Part shown: positions 50,497 to 58,835 of the stretch, piece after piece | How the letters are laid out: every line of letters begins with the position of its first letter | Numbering within the stretch: position 1 is the stretch's first letter | Assembly (NCBI GenBank): GCA_017634675.1 | Contig: JAGBMX010000134.1 | Location: 1 to 64,000 of the forward strand | Length of the DNA: 64,000 nucleotides | Direction: 5' to 3' | Source of the DNA: Selenomonadaceae bacterium | GTDB taxonomy: Bacteria > Bacillota > Negativicutes > Selenomonadales > Selenomonadaceae | Made by a program: the position numbers and the translations under genes | The notes under the pieces: model-generated | The model's input: only the letters and a program-made list of their open reading frames with translations | What the model was told of the DNA's origin: nothing | Database searches by the model: none

Positions 50497-51091
50497 AATT
50501 TGCATATTCTTAGCCATTTTTTTTATATCTGCGCCAATAGCAGTTGAGGCTGTGGAAACTATAGGTATTGCCGGATGTTTTTCTCGCGAAAACGTGACAA
50601 ACATGCCAAAAGAGCGGGGGAAACTTTATTCGATAGTTAATATATGCCTGATGGATGGCATTGAATCCATTCCCGGAGTAATGCCGGTGGATTTAAGCGA
50701 AGATGCTAAACAGGCTAGATTGGATGAGGCTTATCTGGGAATTGCTTTTAAAAATCTTGAAAGCGGGAATGTTTCGGAAATTGTAAAGGAATTTGATACA
50801 AAGCCCGACTATATTGTTTACGCTTATTTAACAGGACTTACCGTGACTCATAGGGAGTCGATAAACGGGGCTAATATGGCGGTGCGGGCGGATATCAGCG
50901 CAAGAATTTTAAATACCGATACGGGAAGGGTTGTTTTCGTTGCAACCGGTACGGGAGATGCGGATTCTCATCAATCTTCCGGCGGAGACGATATTTACAT
51001 TGGTAAGGATAAAGTGCCTATGGATACTTTACATAACGCTATAGATAAGGCTTGCGAGAAAATTCAACGTAAGATGCGTGAAAACATTTAG
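50483..51091 (+). CDS. Exported protein with divergent CsgG-like pattern
   Basis: A 202-aa protein with a signal peptide (about 1-23). It is not recognisable by family name, but PDYIVYAYLTGLTV followed by ARILNTDTGRVVFVATGTG repeats the strand pattern seen in the upstream CsgG-like product, suggesting a diverged paralogue. The C-terminal helix (HNAIDKACEKIQRKM) ends the domain. Its start lies inside the preceding gene, indicating co-translation. Confidence 0.55.
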   Translation: MRKVKICIFLAIFFISAPIAVEAVETIGIAGCFSRENVTNMPKERGKLYSIVNICLMDGIESIPGVMPVDLSEDAKQARLDEAYLGIAFKNLESGNVSEIVKEFDTKPDYIVYAYLTGLTVTHRESINGANMAVRADISARILNTDTGRVVFVATGTGDADSHQSSGGDDIYIGKDKVPMDTLHNAIDKACEKIQRKMRENI

Positions 51092-51111
51092 AGGCAATGA
51101 GAGGTAATGAG

Positions 51112-51936
51112 ATGAGAATTTACGGTATCGGCGCGATTTTATGTTGCGTGTTGGAAATTGCCATGTTATTCGTAAATTGCAGCATATCAGAAGCGGCTTT
51201 ATTCAATAAATCAAAGACCGGACCCGCTATTTTGTTGGCAGACGTTGGTTGCTACGGATACAATAAATTGCAAGACGGGTTTTTGGAAACTTTTTGGGAG
51301 GTTATGGCGGAAAAAGTTCAATCCGATAAGGATTTCAATTGCAATTTAGTTACTCCCGGCGCAGAAGATGCGAAGGCGTTTAAAGTCGCGCATATCGACG
51401 CTATAGTACGAGGTCCGTTGTATGAGAGAGAAAACGTCGCTTCGGAAGTCGTCAGATACGGCGACGAGGTTTTCGGAAGAGAATATTTTTGGAACGAAAA
51501 AAAACTTGCCATTCGAAAAGAGAAGCGGGGTCGACCGTATTTTTTGGGAGAAGATCAAATTATTACCCTGCGGGAATTGGCGAAAAAATACGACGCAGAA
51601 TATTTTTTGTTCTGCAACTTGAGAAATGTTGATACCAAACTTAAAAAATCTATCTTTAATGTCGATACAAACTATGAGGAACGCGCAAAGGAAATTAGAG
51701 TTGAAACGGAGTACTACTTAATAGACGCAAAAGAAGGACGAGTTTACGAGGGGCAGAACATCACAGGCAAAACTTCGCAGATTTTAAACATAGTCATAGG
51801 AGAATACGGTAAAGGCGCAAGTGTTCAGCAATTGATGCAGGTGATGTTCGAGGAGCAATCAAAAAGAATTGTTGAGGACATAAAAAAGAAAGGATTAAAA
51901 ACCTTACGAAACGAGGAAATTAGTTCAGAGGATTGA
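51112..51936 (+). CDS. Exported hypothetical protein, divergent CsgG-like pattern
   Basis: A 274-aa protein with an N-terminal hydrophobic segment (about 3-27) that may be a signal peptide; cysteines near 11-12 and 22 do not form a clean lipobox. Later parts include LAKKYDAEYFLFCNLRNVD and YYLIDAKEGRVYEGQ, again the ABD-like strand and TGRV-type turn found in its neighbours. A middle charged region (about 85-140) is specific. ATG 51112 is preferred to ATG 51097 because gagagg fits it better. Function is unknown. Confidence 0.55.
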   Translation: MRIYGIGAILCCVLEIAMLFVNCSISEAALFNKSKTGPAILLADVGCYGYNKLQDGFLETFWEVMAEKVQSDKDFNCNLVTPGAEDAKAFKVAHIDAIVRGPLYERENVASEVVRYGDEVFGREYFWNEKKLAIRKEKRGRPYFLGEDQIITLRELAKKYDAEYFLFCNLRNVDTKLKKSIFNVDTNYEERAKEIRVETEYYLIDAKEGRVYEGQNITGKTSQILNIVIGEYGKGASVQQLMQVMFEEQSKRIVEDIKKKGLKTLRNEEISSED

Positions 51937-52017
51937 TATTGAAACAAAATCGGACATTAGCGCGCTGATAAGTCCGTAGGGTGCGCGCTGTTTGGCAGCG
52001 CCACGATAAAAGGAAGT

Positions 52018-53271
52018 ATGAATATGAAGAAAGTAGTGGCGTTGGTTTTGCTGTTGGCGATGCCTGTGGTGGCAATGGCGCATGGGCAGCTTTGGTACGA
52101 TAAGAAATCTTATGTGGCTCGTTACAAGAAAGTTATAGTATATCCGTTAGGATGGATAAATTCGGATAAGCTTTTTTACGATGATGATGAAAGTAGCAAT
52201 GCTTACAAAATGAACGACTATTTGGATAAAAAGCTTGCTAAAAGGTTTAAGACTGTTTCTCTGGGGCGGATTTTGAGGGAAAATAAAGACGTAAGAACCG
52301 ATGAAGAGCGGTATAAGCCGTTGTATGAAGCTTTTAAGGACGAAGAAAGCAGGTCTAAGCAAATTCGGGAAATTGACGCAGGTGCCAACGGATATTTAAT
52401 GCCATATTTTACGGAAAACAGAGACGAGCCGCATTTATCGCCTGCGGCCTATGTAAATGTAAGAATGACTTCTTACACGGAAGAAACGGGAGGTCCTAAT
52501 GGAAATAAGATTTACGATAGGCAAAATTGGACGGAAAGGGTGCTTATCCCGCAGATGCAACGAAATTTGCATCATATGGGATTGGAATTTATACTCTATG
52601 ACGAAAACGGAAAAAAAGCGTTGACATTTAAGAACGAAGCCCACGAATACGACGATAGCAGAATGAGGCGTACGGAATTTAGTATGTATAAGGATTTGGT
52701 GGACGAATTCGAAAGCGACTTAAAAGAGATGGTGAAAAAGCGCGACGCAGAGGATTATGAGGAGCGTACGGGAAAGAAGATAGGGTTTAAAATTGTAACC
52801 ATGCCGGAAAATGTGAGTAGCAACGATACTCTTGCAAAATCTATATATTATACCGTAAAGAGCAGAGCCGAAAGAATCGGAAAAGCCAGAGTCTTATACG
52901 GAAATGACGACTTAGCGGATTACTTCGTTGAAGGAAATATTGCTAAATACGCCTTAGAAAGAGAATGGAGACCGCCTAGGGCTTCGACATACACTTCTTT
53001 AAAATCTCACAGAACAAGGAAGTGGAGGGATAGACGCGGTAAGGAACATACCATGCACATCAGACGATACGAAACAAAGGTGTCAACTTATCCCGGAGAA
53101 TGGGTATATACCGCTAAAGTATATGGGAGATTTAACTTGGTAGACGCAAGAACGGGGAAGGTGATAGTATCGCATGAAGCGATGGAGGAGGACGATAAAA
53201 CCGGCGACGCGCTGATACATTTGATGGATAATTTTTATTCAAAGGTAAAACGAGCTGTTTATGATGATTAA
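52018..53271 (+). CDS. Exported hypothetical protein of 417 aa
   Basis: The protein has a signal peptide (about 1-22, ending VAMAHG) and no family I recognise. It is strongly charged, with an acidic first half and a basic patch around residues 320-350 (HRTRKWRDRRGKEHTMH). It shows the local pattern ANGYLMPYFTEN early and FNLVDARTGKVIVSHEA near the end, resembling the other members of this gene run. A gap of 81 bp separates it from the previous gene, but no terminator is evident, so it probably belongs to the same operon. Confidence 0.55.
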   Translation: MNMKKVVALVLLLAMPVVAMAHGQLWYDKKSYVARYKKVIVYPLGWINSDKLFYDDDESSNAYKMNDYLDKKLAKRFKTVSLGRILRENKDVRTDEERYKPLYEAFKDEESRSKQIREIDAGANGYLMPYFTENRDEPHLSPAAYVNVRMTSYTEETGGPNGNKIYDRQNWTERVLIPQMQRNLHHMGLEFILYDENGKKALTFKNEAHEYDDSRMRRTEFSMYKDLVDEFESDLKEMVKKRDAEDYEERTGKKIGFKIVTMPENVSSNDTLAKSIYYTVKSRAERIGKARVLYGNDDLADYFVEGNIAKYALEREWRPPRASTYTSLKSHRTRKWRDRRGKEHTMHIRRYETKVSTYPGEWVYTAKVYGRFNLVDARTGKVIVSHEAMEEDDKTGDALIHLMDNFYSKVKRAVYDD

Positions 53272-53290
53272 GTACAAGGAGGAATAGTTT

Positions 53291-54136
53291 ATGAAGAAAA
53301 AATTTTTATTGTTTTCGTTATGTTTAGCGGTAGTTTTAATGCTCTCTTCAAGCGCATTTGCCGCAAACGGCGCCGATTGGGAGAACGAGAAGATAATTGC
53401 GACGGGTATGGGTGTTGCGCCGGCGAATGTAAGAAATCAAGAGCAAGCTCGAATGATGGCTCGTCGCGCCGCTATGGTGGACGCTTATCGTCAACTGGCG
53501 GAATTTGCGCAAGGCATAAATATTGACGCTGAAACTACGGTGAAAAACATGGTGGCGGTCAACGATACCGTCAATACTAAGGTGAGCGCCGTGATAAAAG
53601 GCGCGCGGATAGTGAACGAACGATCCCTTGCCGGCGGCGGTTACGAAGTTACGATGGAAGTTCCGCTCTACGGCGTTAAAAATTCGTTGGCGGCCGCTGT
53701 TATAACTCCACCTAAAGTTAGAGAAAGTTTTCCGTCTCCCATTCCCGACGTAACGCCTTCGGTGCCTATGGGAAAAGTTGCGGCCGATGCGCCTCCCGGC
53801 AGAGCTATCGGCGGATATACGGGTCTTATCGTTGATTGCAGAGGGCTGGATTTAAGCCCCGTTATGAGTCCTGTTATTAAAAATGAGAACGGTGCGCCTA
53901 TTTATGGTTACAGAAACCTTGACATTGACAGAGTTATAGCTGAAGGCATGGCTTCTTACACATATGACATAGACAGTGCGCCCCGCGCCGGAAACAATCC
54001 CTTAATCGTGCGCGCCATTCGGCTTGACAACCATAACGCCAATCCCGTAGTTTCTCTTGCGGATGCTAATCGCATACTAATCGAAAACGGCGCTACTCAT
54101 TTCTTAGACAGCATTAAAGTTGTTTTTGTAAGATAA
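53291..54136 (+). CDS. Exported LPP20/FlgP-like protein
   Basis: A 281-aa protein with a signal peptide (about 1-24, ending AFAANG). The N-terminal half has the LPP20-type helix QARMMARRAAMVDAYRQLAE and strands (GYEVTMEVPLYG). The second half contains GYTGLIVDCRGLDLSPVMSP and ends ATHFLDSIKVVF. LPP20 family proteins include Vibrio FlgP, an outer-membrane flagellar accessory. It closes the six-gene run with a clear terminator 9 bp after its stop. The FlgT-like, CsgG/FlgO-like and FlgP-like set in one operon is the main argument for a shared function. Confidence 0.65.
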   Translation: MKKKFLLFSLCLAVVLMLSSSAFAANGADWENEKIIATGMGVAPANVRNQEQARMMARRAAMVDAYRQLAEFAQGINIDAETTVKNMVAVNDTVNTKVSAVIKGARIVNERSLAGGGYEVTMEVPLYGVKNSLAAAVITPPKVRESFPSPIPDVTPSVPMGKVAADAPPGRAIGGYTGLIVDCRGLDLSPVMSPVIKNENGAPIYGYRNLDIDRVIAEGMASYTYDIDSAPRAGNNPLIVRAIRLDNHNANPVVSLADANRILIENGATHFLDSIKVVFVR

Positions 54137-54144
54137 ATCAAGAT

Positions 54145-54173
54145 AGAGCGATGTTTTGCGTCGCTCTTTTTTT
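54145..54173 (+). terminator. Rho-independent terminator of the exported-protein operon
   Basis: The stem agagcga with tcgctct (54145-54151, 54161-54167) is followed by a T run to 54173, directly after the LPP20-like gene. Confidence 0.88.
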
Positions 54174-54251
54174 ATTGAAATTTTTCTGGCAAATCCATTG
54201 ATTTTAATGTATAATAATGAACCATGATTAAGAAAGTGAGGAGAAGGTTGT

Positions 54252-55523
54252 ATGCTCGATATAAAGTTTGTGCGAGAACATTTGGACGACGTCAAAACTA
54301 TGCTGAAAAATCGCAATAATACTCTTGATATCAGCGATTTTACGCGTTTTGACGAAGAACGTCGCCGCCTGTTAAACGAAGCTGAAGAGTTAAAAGCCAA
54401 GAGAAACGCTGTGTCTAAAGAGGTAAGCGTCCTCAAAAAAGAGGGTAAGGACGCTACGAAAATAATTGAAGAAATGCGTAAGGTTGGGGACAGTATCGCA
54501 GAACTTGACGCTAAGGTAAAAGATGTGGAAGTGAAATTACGGAATTTGCTTCTTCACATTCCTAATATGCCCAAAAGCGATGTTCCCATAGGTAAAGACG
54601 AAAACGATAATCCAGAAGTTAGGCGCGTTGGCGTTCCCCGAGAATTTTCTTTTGAACCTAAGGAGCATTGGGATATAGGTTCCGATTTGGATATATTGGA
54701 CGCAGATAGAGCGGCAAAAGTAACGGGAGCGAGATTTACCTTTTATAAAGGATTGGGCGCAAGACTTGAACGCGCCTGTATAAATTTTATGATGGATCTT
54801 CATGCAAACAAGCATGGATATACTGAAATGCTTGCGCCGTATATCGTAAATGCGGACAGCATGATAGGCACGGGACAGCTTCCAAAATTTGCGGAAGATA
54901 TGTTTAAACTTGAAGGTCTTCCTTACTATTTAGTACCAACTGCGGAAGTTCCTACCACTAATTATCATAGAGAAGAAATCCTTGATGGAGATAAACTTCC
55001 CGAGTATTATAGCGCGTACACAGCTTGTTTCAGGGCCGAAGCGGGCAGCGCCGGCAGAGATACCAGAGGACTTATCCGTCAGCATCAATTTAACAAAGTT
55101 GAGCTAATTAAATTCGTAAAACCGGAGTCTTCTTGGGATGAACTTGAATCCATGGTGGATGCGGCGGAGGACGTGCTTAGAGAGCTTGAACTTCCGTACC
55201 GCGTAATTCAGCTTTGCACGGGGGATATGAGTTTCACGTCTGCAAAAACTTATGATATAGAGGTATGGTTCCCGGCGCAAAAGAGGTACAGAGAAATTTC
55301 TTCCTGTTCAAATTGCCTTGATTATCAAGCTCGTCGCGCTAATATAAAATTCCGTCCCGCGCCTAAAGCAAAACCCGAGTTTGTGCATACATTAAATGGT
55401 TCGGGGCTTGCGGTCGGAAGAACGGTTGCGGCTATACTGGAAAATTACCAGGAAGAGGACGGTTCGGTAAGGGTGCCTAAGGTTTTAGTCCCGTATATGG
55501 GCGGGGTTGAAATTATTAAGTAA
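54252..55523 (+). CDS. serS: Seryl-tRNA synthetase
   Basis: A 423-aa class II synthetase of normal length. The N-terminal long coiled-coil arm (about 28-105) binds the tRNA-Ser variable arm; the catalytic core has motif 2 ([20 protein letters not shown]) and motif 3 ([18 protein letters not shown]), with the serine-binding TAEVP present. The ATG follows gtgaggag. The leader is only about 115 bp, with a TATAAT at 54210-54215 but a weak -35; no T-box structure was found. Rubrerythrin follows after 27 bp and may be co-transcribed. Confidence 0.97.
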   Translation: MLDIKFVREHLDDVKTMLKNRNNTLDISDFTRFDEERRRLLNEAEELKAKRNAVSKEVSVLKKEGKDATKIIEEMRKVGDSIAELDAKVKDVEVKLRNLLLHIPNMPKSDVPIGKDENDNPEVRRVGVPREFSFEPKEHWDIGSDLDILDADRAAKVTGARFTFYKGLGARLERACINFMMDLHANKHGYTEMLAPYIVNADSMIGTGQLPKFAEDMFKLEGLPYYLVPTAEVPTTNYHREEILDGDKLPEYYSAYTACFRAEAGSAGRDTRGLIRQHQFNKVELIKFVKPESSWDELESMVDAAEDVLRELELPYRVIQLCTGDMSFTSAKTYDIEVWFPAQKRYREISSCSNCLDYQARRANIKFRPAPKAKPEFVHTLNGSGLAVGRTVAAILENYQEEDGSVRVPKVLVPYMGGVEIIK

Positions 55524-55550
55524 GTGTGTGATTTTAAAGGAGAGATTTTC

Positions 55551-56084
55551 ATGGAGTTAAAGGGAAGTAAGACAGAAGCCAATTTGTGGGCGGCTTTTGC
55601 CGGCGAGTCTCAGGCGAGAAATAAGTATACTTATTTTGCGTCTAAAGCCAAAAAAGAAGGATTTGTGCAAATTGCCAATATCTTTCAGGAAACGGCCGAC
55701 AATGAGAAGGAACACGCTAAAATTTGGTACAAACTGGTTGAAGGTGTAGCGGATACGAAGGAGAACTTAAAGCGCGCCGCAGCGGGAGAAAATGAGGAAC
55801 ATACAAGCATGTATCCTGAATTTGCCAAAGTTGCCAGAGAAGAAGGTTTCGACAAAATAGCGAAACTTTTCGAAGCGGTGGCAAAAATCGAAGCAGAACA
55901 CGAAAAACGCTATAAGATACTCCTTCAAAACATTGAAGACGGCGTTGTATTCAAAAAGAACGAGAAGATTTTGTGGCAATGCTTAAATTGCGGTTATGTG
56001 TTCGAAGCGGACGCAGCTCCCGATACCTGCCCCGTGTGCGATCATCCCCAATCTTATTTCCAAAAATTAGTGGCTAACTACTAA
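55551..56084 (+). CDS. rbr: Rubrerythrin
   Basis: A 177-aa non-haem iron peroxidase protecting anaerobes from hydrogen peroxide. The N-terminal four-helix bundle has the diiron motifs (FAGESQARNKY, ETADNEKEHAK, KIEAEHEKRY). The C-terminal rubredoxin-like domain has two Cys pairs (CLNCGY and CPVCDH). ATG 55551 is eight bases after aaaggag; an upstream GTG at 55524 is not supported. Its presence fits an anaerobic or microaerophilic host. A terminator follows. Confidence 0.97.
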   Translation: MELKGSKTEANLWAAFAGESQARNKYTYFASKAKKEGFVQIANIFQETADNEKEHAKIWYKLVEGVADTKENLKRAAAGENEEHTSMYPEFAKVAREEGFDKIAKLFEAVAKIEAEHEKRYKILLQNIEDGVVFKKNEKILWQCLNCGYVFEADAAPDTCPVCDHPQSYFQKLVANY

Positions 56085-56090
56085 GCGAGA

Positions 56091-56129
56091 AAAGATGCGT
56101 ATTTGAAGTTTCGAATACGCATCTTTTTT
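56091..56129 (+). terminator. Rho-independent terminator after rubrerythrin
   Basis: The stem aaagatgcgtatt with aatacgcatcttt around a short loop is followed by a T run, just after the rubrerythrin stop codon. Confidence 0.9.
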
Positions 56130-56302
56130 GATGAATAATAAAGTTTGTTAAAGTTGCCAAAAACTCTTCAAGATCTTTCACCCAAAAATCACAAAAAAAT
56201 ATTACAATAAATATTAATTTTCTATATTTTTTCGCCATTAGTAATTAAACGAGAAATAAGTTTATCCGTAAAAAAATATTATGCTTTGGGAGGGCGCAAT
56301 AT

Positions 56303-57484
56303 ATGGTCTTTGAGGATTTGGATCTTCAACGAGAGATTGTAAAAATGAAAGTATTCGGCGTTGGGGGCGGCGGCAACAGTGTACTTGTTCGTATGTCCGA
56401 AAAAGATATAGGCGATGTGGAATTGGTTGCTGTCAATACTGACGAGAAACAACTTGCCAGAGCCAAACAAGCCGGCGTTACTCCTTTATTAATAGGTCAG
56501 GCACTAACCAAGGGTCGCGGCACAGGCGGGAGCGTGGAAGTTGGAGAAGCTGCCGCAAATATGGATGAACGCAAAATTCGTGAAATGATGCTCGATGCCA
56601 ATTTAATATTTTTGACGGCGGGCATGGGAGGTGGCGTAGGCACAGGCGCAACCCCCGTTGTGGCTAAGATTGCAAAGGATATGGGTATTCTTACCATTGG
56701 CGTAGTGACTGTTCCTTTTTCGTTTGAAGGCGCAAGGAAGCAGCGGATTGCCATGGAAGGTATAAAAAAGATGCAAGCGGATATGGACGCTCTTTTGGTT
56801 GTGCATAACGATAATTTAATGAAAATAGCCGATAAAAAATTGTCGCTTGTAAACGCTTTTAAATCTGCTGACGATGTTTTGCGGCAGGCTATTCGTTCTA
56901 TTGCAGAGCTTATTTTGACAACCGGTATTGTAAATGTCGACTTTGCGGATGTGGAAACAATTTTTACCCAAAGCGAATCCTCAGATGCGCTCTTAGGTAT
57001 TGGCAAAAGCAACAACAGCGCCGTAGAAGCGGTAAAATCAGCTGTGACAAGTCCGCTTATTGATAAGACGTTGACAGGCGCACGGGGGCTTATCTTAAAT
57101 ATTACCGCATCTAACGCCTTAACGCTTTACGATGTGAATGAGGCTACGGAATTTATTTACAAAAACGCCGATGAGACTGTAAACATAATTTTCGGTGTGG
57201 TTATAGATAATGAAATGGGAAGCACTATTCAAGCTACGATTATAGCGACGGATTTTGCGGGTTCGTCGGCTCTTAAGGCTGTGAGAGAGGAAAAAAATAA
57301 AAACGATAACGATAATACAACGCCAAAAGTTCCGTTTACGCCTGCGTCACTCTCGCAAGAGCCTGCTGATATTGCTTTTGATTTGCCTAAATTCATGCAA
57401 AAAAGCGCGAATAAATCGGCGAGTTCGAACAATTCGGGTAATGCTTTTGCTCTTCCCGCTTTTAAACTTACGGATGGCAAATAA
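56303..57484 (+). CDS. ftsZ: Divergent FtsZ-family GTPase
   Basis: A 393-aa tubulin/FtsZ-like protein. The P-loop region GVGGGGNSV (19-27), the T7 loop NVDFADV (211-217) and the NIIFGVVID strand are clear. Several family-invariant spots deviate: the tubulin signature reads GGGVGTG at 109-115 (V112 for Thr), the TRGLGAG loop is TKGRGTG, and GVVTKPF is GVVTVPF. The usual MGIG is LGIG. A DLPKFMQK stretch resembles the C-terminal partner-binding peptide but is followed by about 28 more residues. The gene is not in a dcw cluster and has no ftsA beside it. It is probably a second FtsZ, though a main but divergent FtsZ is possible. Confidence 0.88.
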   Translation: MVFEDLDLQREIVKMKVFGVGGGGNSVLVRMSEKDIGDVELVAVNTDEKQLARAKQAGVTPLLIGQALTKGRGTGGSVEVGEAAANMDERKIREMMLDANLIFLTAGMGGGVGTGATPVVAKIAKDMGILTIGVVTVPFSFEGARKQRIAMEGIKKMQADMDALLVVHNDNLMKIADKKLSLVNAFKSADDVLRQAIRSIAELILTTGIVNVDFADVETIFTQSESSDALLGIGKSNNSAVEAVKSAVTSPLIDKTLTGARGLILNITASNALTLYDVNEATEFIYKNADETVNIIFGVVIDNEMGSTIQATIIATDFAGSSALKAVREEKNKNDNDNTTPKVPFTPASLSQEPADIAFDLPKFMQKSANKSASSNNSGNAFALPAFKLTDGK

Positions 57485-58162
57485 ATGGATGAACGATTAA
57501 CAAGAACGGTTAAATTAATAAGCGAAGAGGGAGTAAAAAAACTTTTTTCTTCTTATGTGGCGATTTTTGGAGTAGGCGGCGTAGGTTCTTTTGCTGCGGA
57601 AGCCGTTGCAAGATCCGGAGTTGGGCGTATTGCCATAATTGATGGCGATACGGTTTCCGTATCTAATATGAATCGCCAACTTTTAGCGACGGTTAAAACT
57701 CTGGGATGTCCAAAAACTGAGGCTATGGGACAAAGAATTTGCGATATTGCGCCTGGTGTTGAGATCACAAAATTTCAAGGGACTTATCCCAATATAAATA
57801 TTGATTTGACAGATTTTGACTTTATAATTGATGCTATTGACGATGTTAAGGCAAAAGTTGAATTGATAGTTACGGCAAAGAATGCAAACATTCCTATAAT
57901 CAGTTGTATGGGGGCGGGCAATAAGTTATATCCCGAATTATTTGAAATAGCTGATATTTATGAAACTCGAGAAGATCCTCTTGCTAGGGTCATGCGAAGA
58001 AAATTAAAGGCGCGGGGCGTAAAAGATTTACCTGTTGTATATTCAAAGGAACGATTAAAAAAAACTAACAGCGATGATAGCACCATAGGCAGCGCAGTTT
58101 TTGCAACCGGAACAGCCGGGTTGATAGCTGCGGGGTTTGCGGTAAGGCAATTGTTATACTAG
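57485..58162 (+). CDS. tcdA: TcdA/ThiF-family tRNA t6A cyclase (E1-like)
   Basis: A 225-aa E1-like ATP-binding protein. The Rossmann motif GVGGVGS (about 30-36), VSNMNRQLLA and the DAIDDVKAKVELI segment place it with TcdA (CsdL/YgdL), which cyclises t6A in tRNA to ct6A. The zinc-binding cysteines of MoeB and ThiF are absent, consistent with TcdA. It starts directly after the ftsZ stop codon, so the two are coupled. A strong hairpin begins at its stop codon (58161-58204). Confidence 0.88.
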   Translation: MDERLTRTVKLISEEGVKKLFSSYVAIFGVGGVGSFAAEAVARSGVGRIAIIDGDTVSVSNMNRQLLATVKTLGCPKTEAMGQRICDIAPGVEITKFQGTYPNINIDLTDFDFIIDAIDDVKAKVELIVTAKNANIPIISCMGAGNKLYPELFEIADIYETREDPLARVMRRKLKARGVKDLPVVYSKERLKKTNSDDSTIGSAVFATGTAGLIAAGFAVRQLLY

Positions 58163-58204
58163 AGCAAGTTAGAATTTTCCGAAGGAAAAGCTCTTACTTG
58201 CTCT
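58161..58204 (+). terminator. Hairpin at the tcdA stop codon
   Basis: agagcaagt (58161-58169) pairs with acttgctct (58196-58204), and tttttcc-type inner arms (58175-58180 with 58184-58189) extend it. There is no T run, so it may stabilise the 3' end or partly terminate. Confidence 0.5.
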
Positions 58205-58243
58205 GCATATACCGCAGACGAAACTGACAAACAGGAATAGTTT

Positions 58244-58280
58244 TTCTTTTGCGAGTATAAAAAATTGATACGCAAAAGAA
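58244..58280 (+). promoter_or_regulatory. 10-bp inverted repeat in the carD leader
   Basis: ttcttttgcg (58244-58253) and cgcaaaagaa (58271-58280) are exact inverted copies separated by 17 bases, and the second ends directly before the gggggtgagg ribosome site. It could be an operator or a leader hairpin. Confidence 0.5.
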
Positions 58281-58292
58281 GGGGGTGAGGAC

Positions 58293-58781
58293 TTGCTACA
58301 GATAGGCGATGTTGTGGTTTATCCTATGCACGGGGCCGGAGTTATTGATAAGATTGAGCGTTGCGAAGTTTGCGGCGAGGAGAAAGTTTATTATGTGTTA
58401 AGACTTCCGATGGGGAGTATGAAGGTTATGATTCCGGTAGATAATGCGGAGAATATCGGGTTACGCAATGTTATTGGAAAAGAAGAACTGTCAGAAGTGG
58501 TGGAGGTGTTAAAAAGTAAACCTGAAAAACTCGGCGGGAGCTGGAACAAACGCTTTCAAATGAATTTGGACAGCATGAAGACAGGGGATTTAAAGAACGT
58601 CGCAAAAGTAGCGAGAAACCTCATCAGACAAGATAAAAACAGGCGTATTTCAAGCGGAGAAAAAAGACTTATGGATTTAGCGAAACAGATTCTTGTAAGC
58701 GAGCTTGTATATGCGTCAGGGAAAAGTTTGGAGGAGGTTGATAAATGGTTGGACGAGCTTTTGAAGTCACCCGTATCATGA
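58293..58781 (+). CDS. carD: CarD/CdnL-family RNA polymerase-binding protein
   Basis: A 162-aa protein with a CarD N-terminal Tudor-like domain (about 1-60: IGDVVVYPMHGAGVIDKIE), which contacts RNA polymerase beta, and a helical C-terminal domain (about 65-160, MDLAKQILVSELVYASGKS) that contacts promoter DNA. It stabilises open complexes in other bacteria. The start is TTG 58293 with gggggtgagg upstream. A CXXC pair (CEVCGEE, about 24-30) lies in the first domain. The YacL-type gene follows, a common Firmicute arrangement. Confidence 0.93.
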   Translation: MLQIGDVVVYPMHGAGVIDKIERCEVCGEEKVYYVLRLPMGSMKVMIPVDNAENIGLRNVIGKEELSEVVEVLKSKPEKLGGSWNKRFQMNLDSMKTGDLKNVAKVARNLIRQDKNRRISSGEKRLMDLAKQILVSELVYASGKSLEEVDKWLDELLKSPVS

Positions 58782-58835
58782 TTTTGCCTTTATGACTGGG
58801 CAAAGTGTAATCTGCATTTGAAAGGAAGTGAAAAA

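Noticed and set aside
54174-54251. T-box riboswitch upstream of serS
   Set aside because: The leader is too short and has no specifier-loop or T-box bulge sequence.
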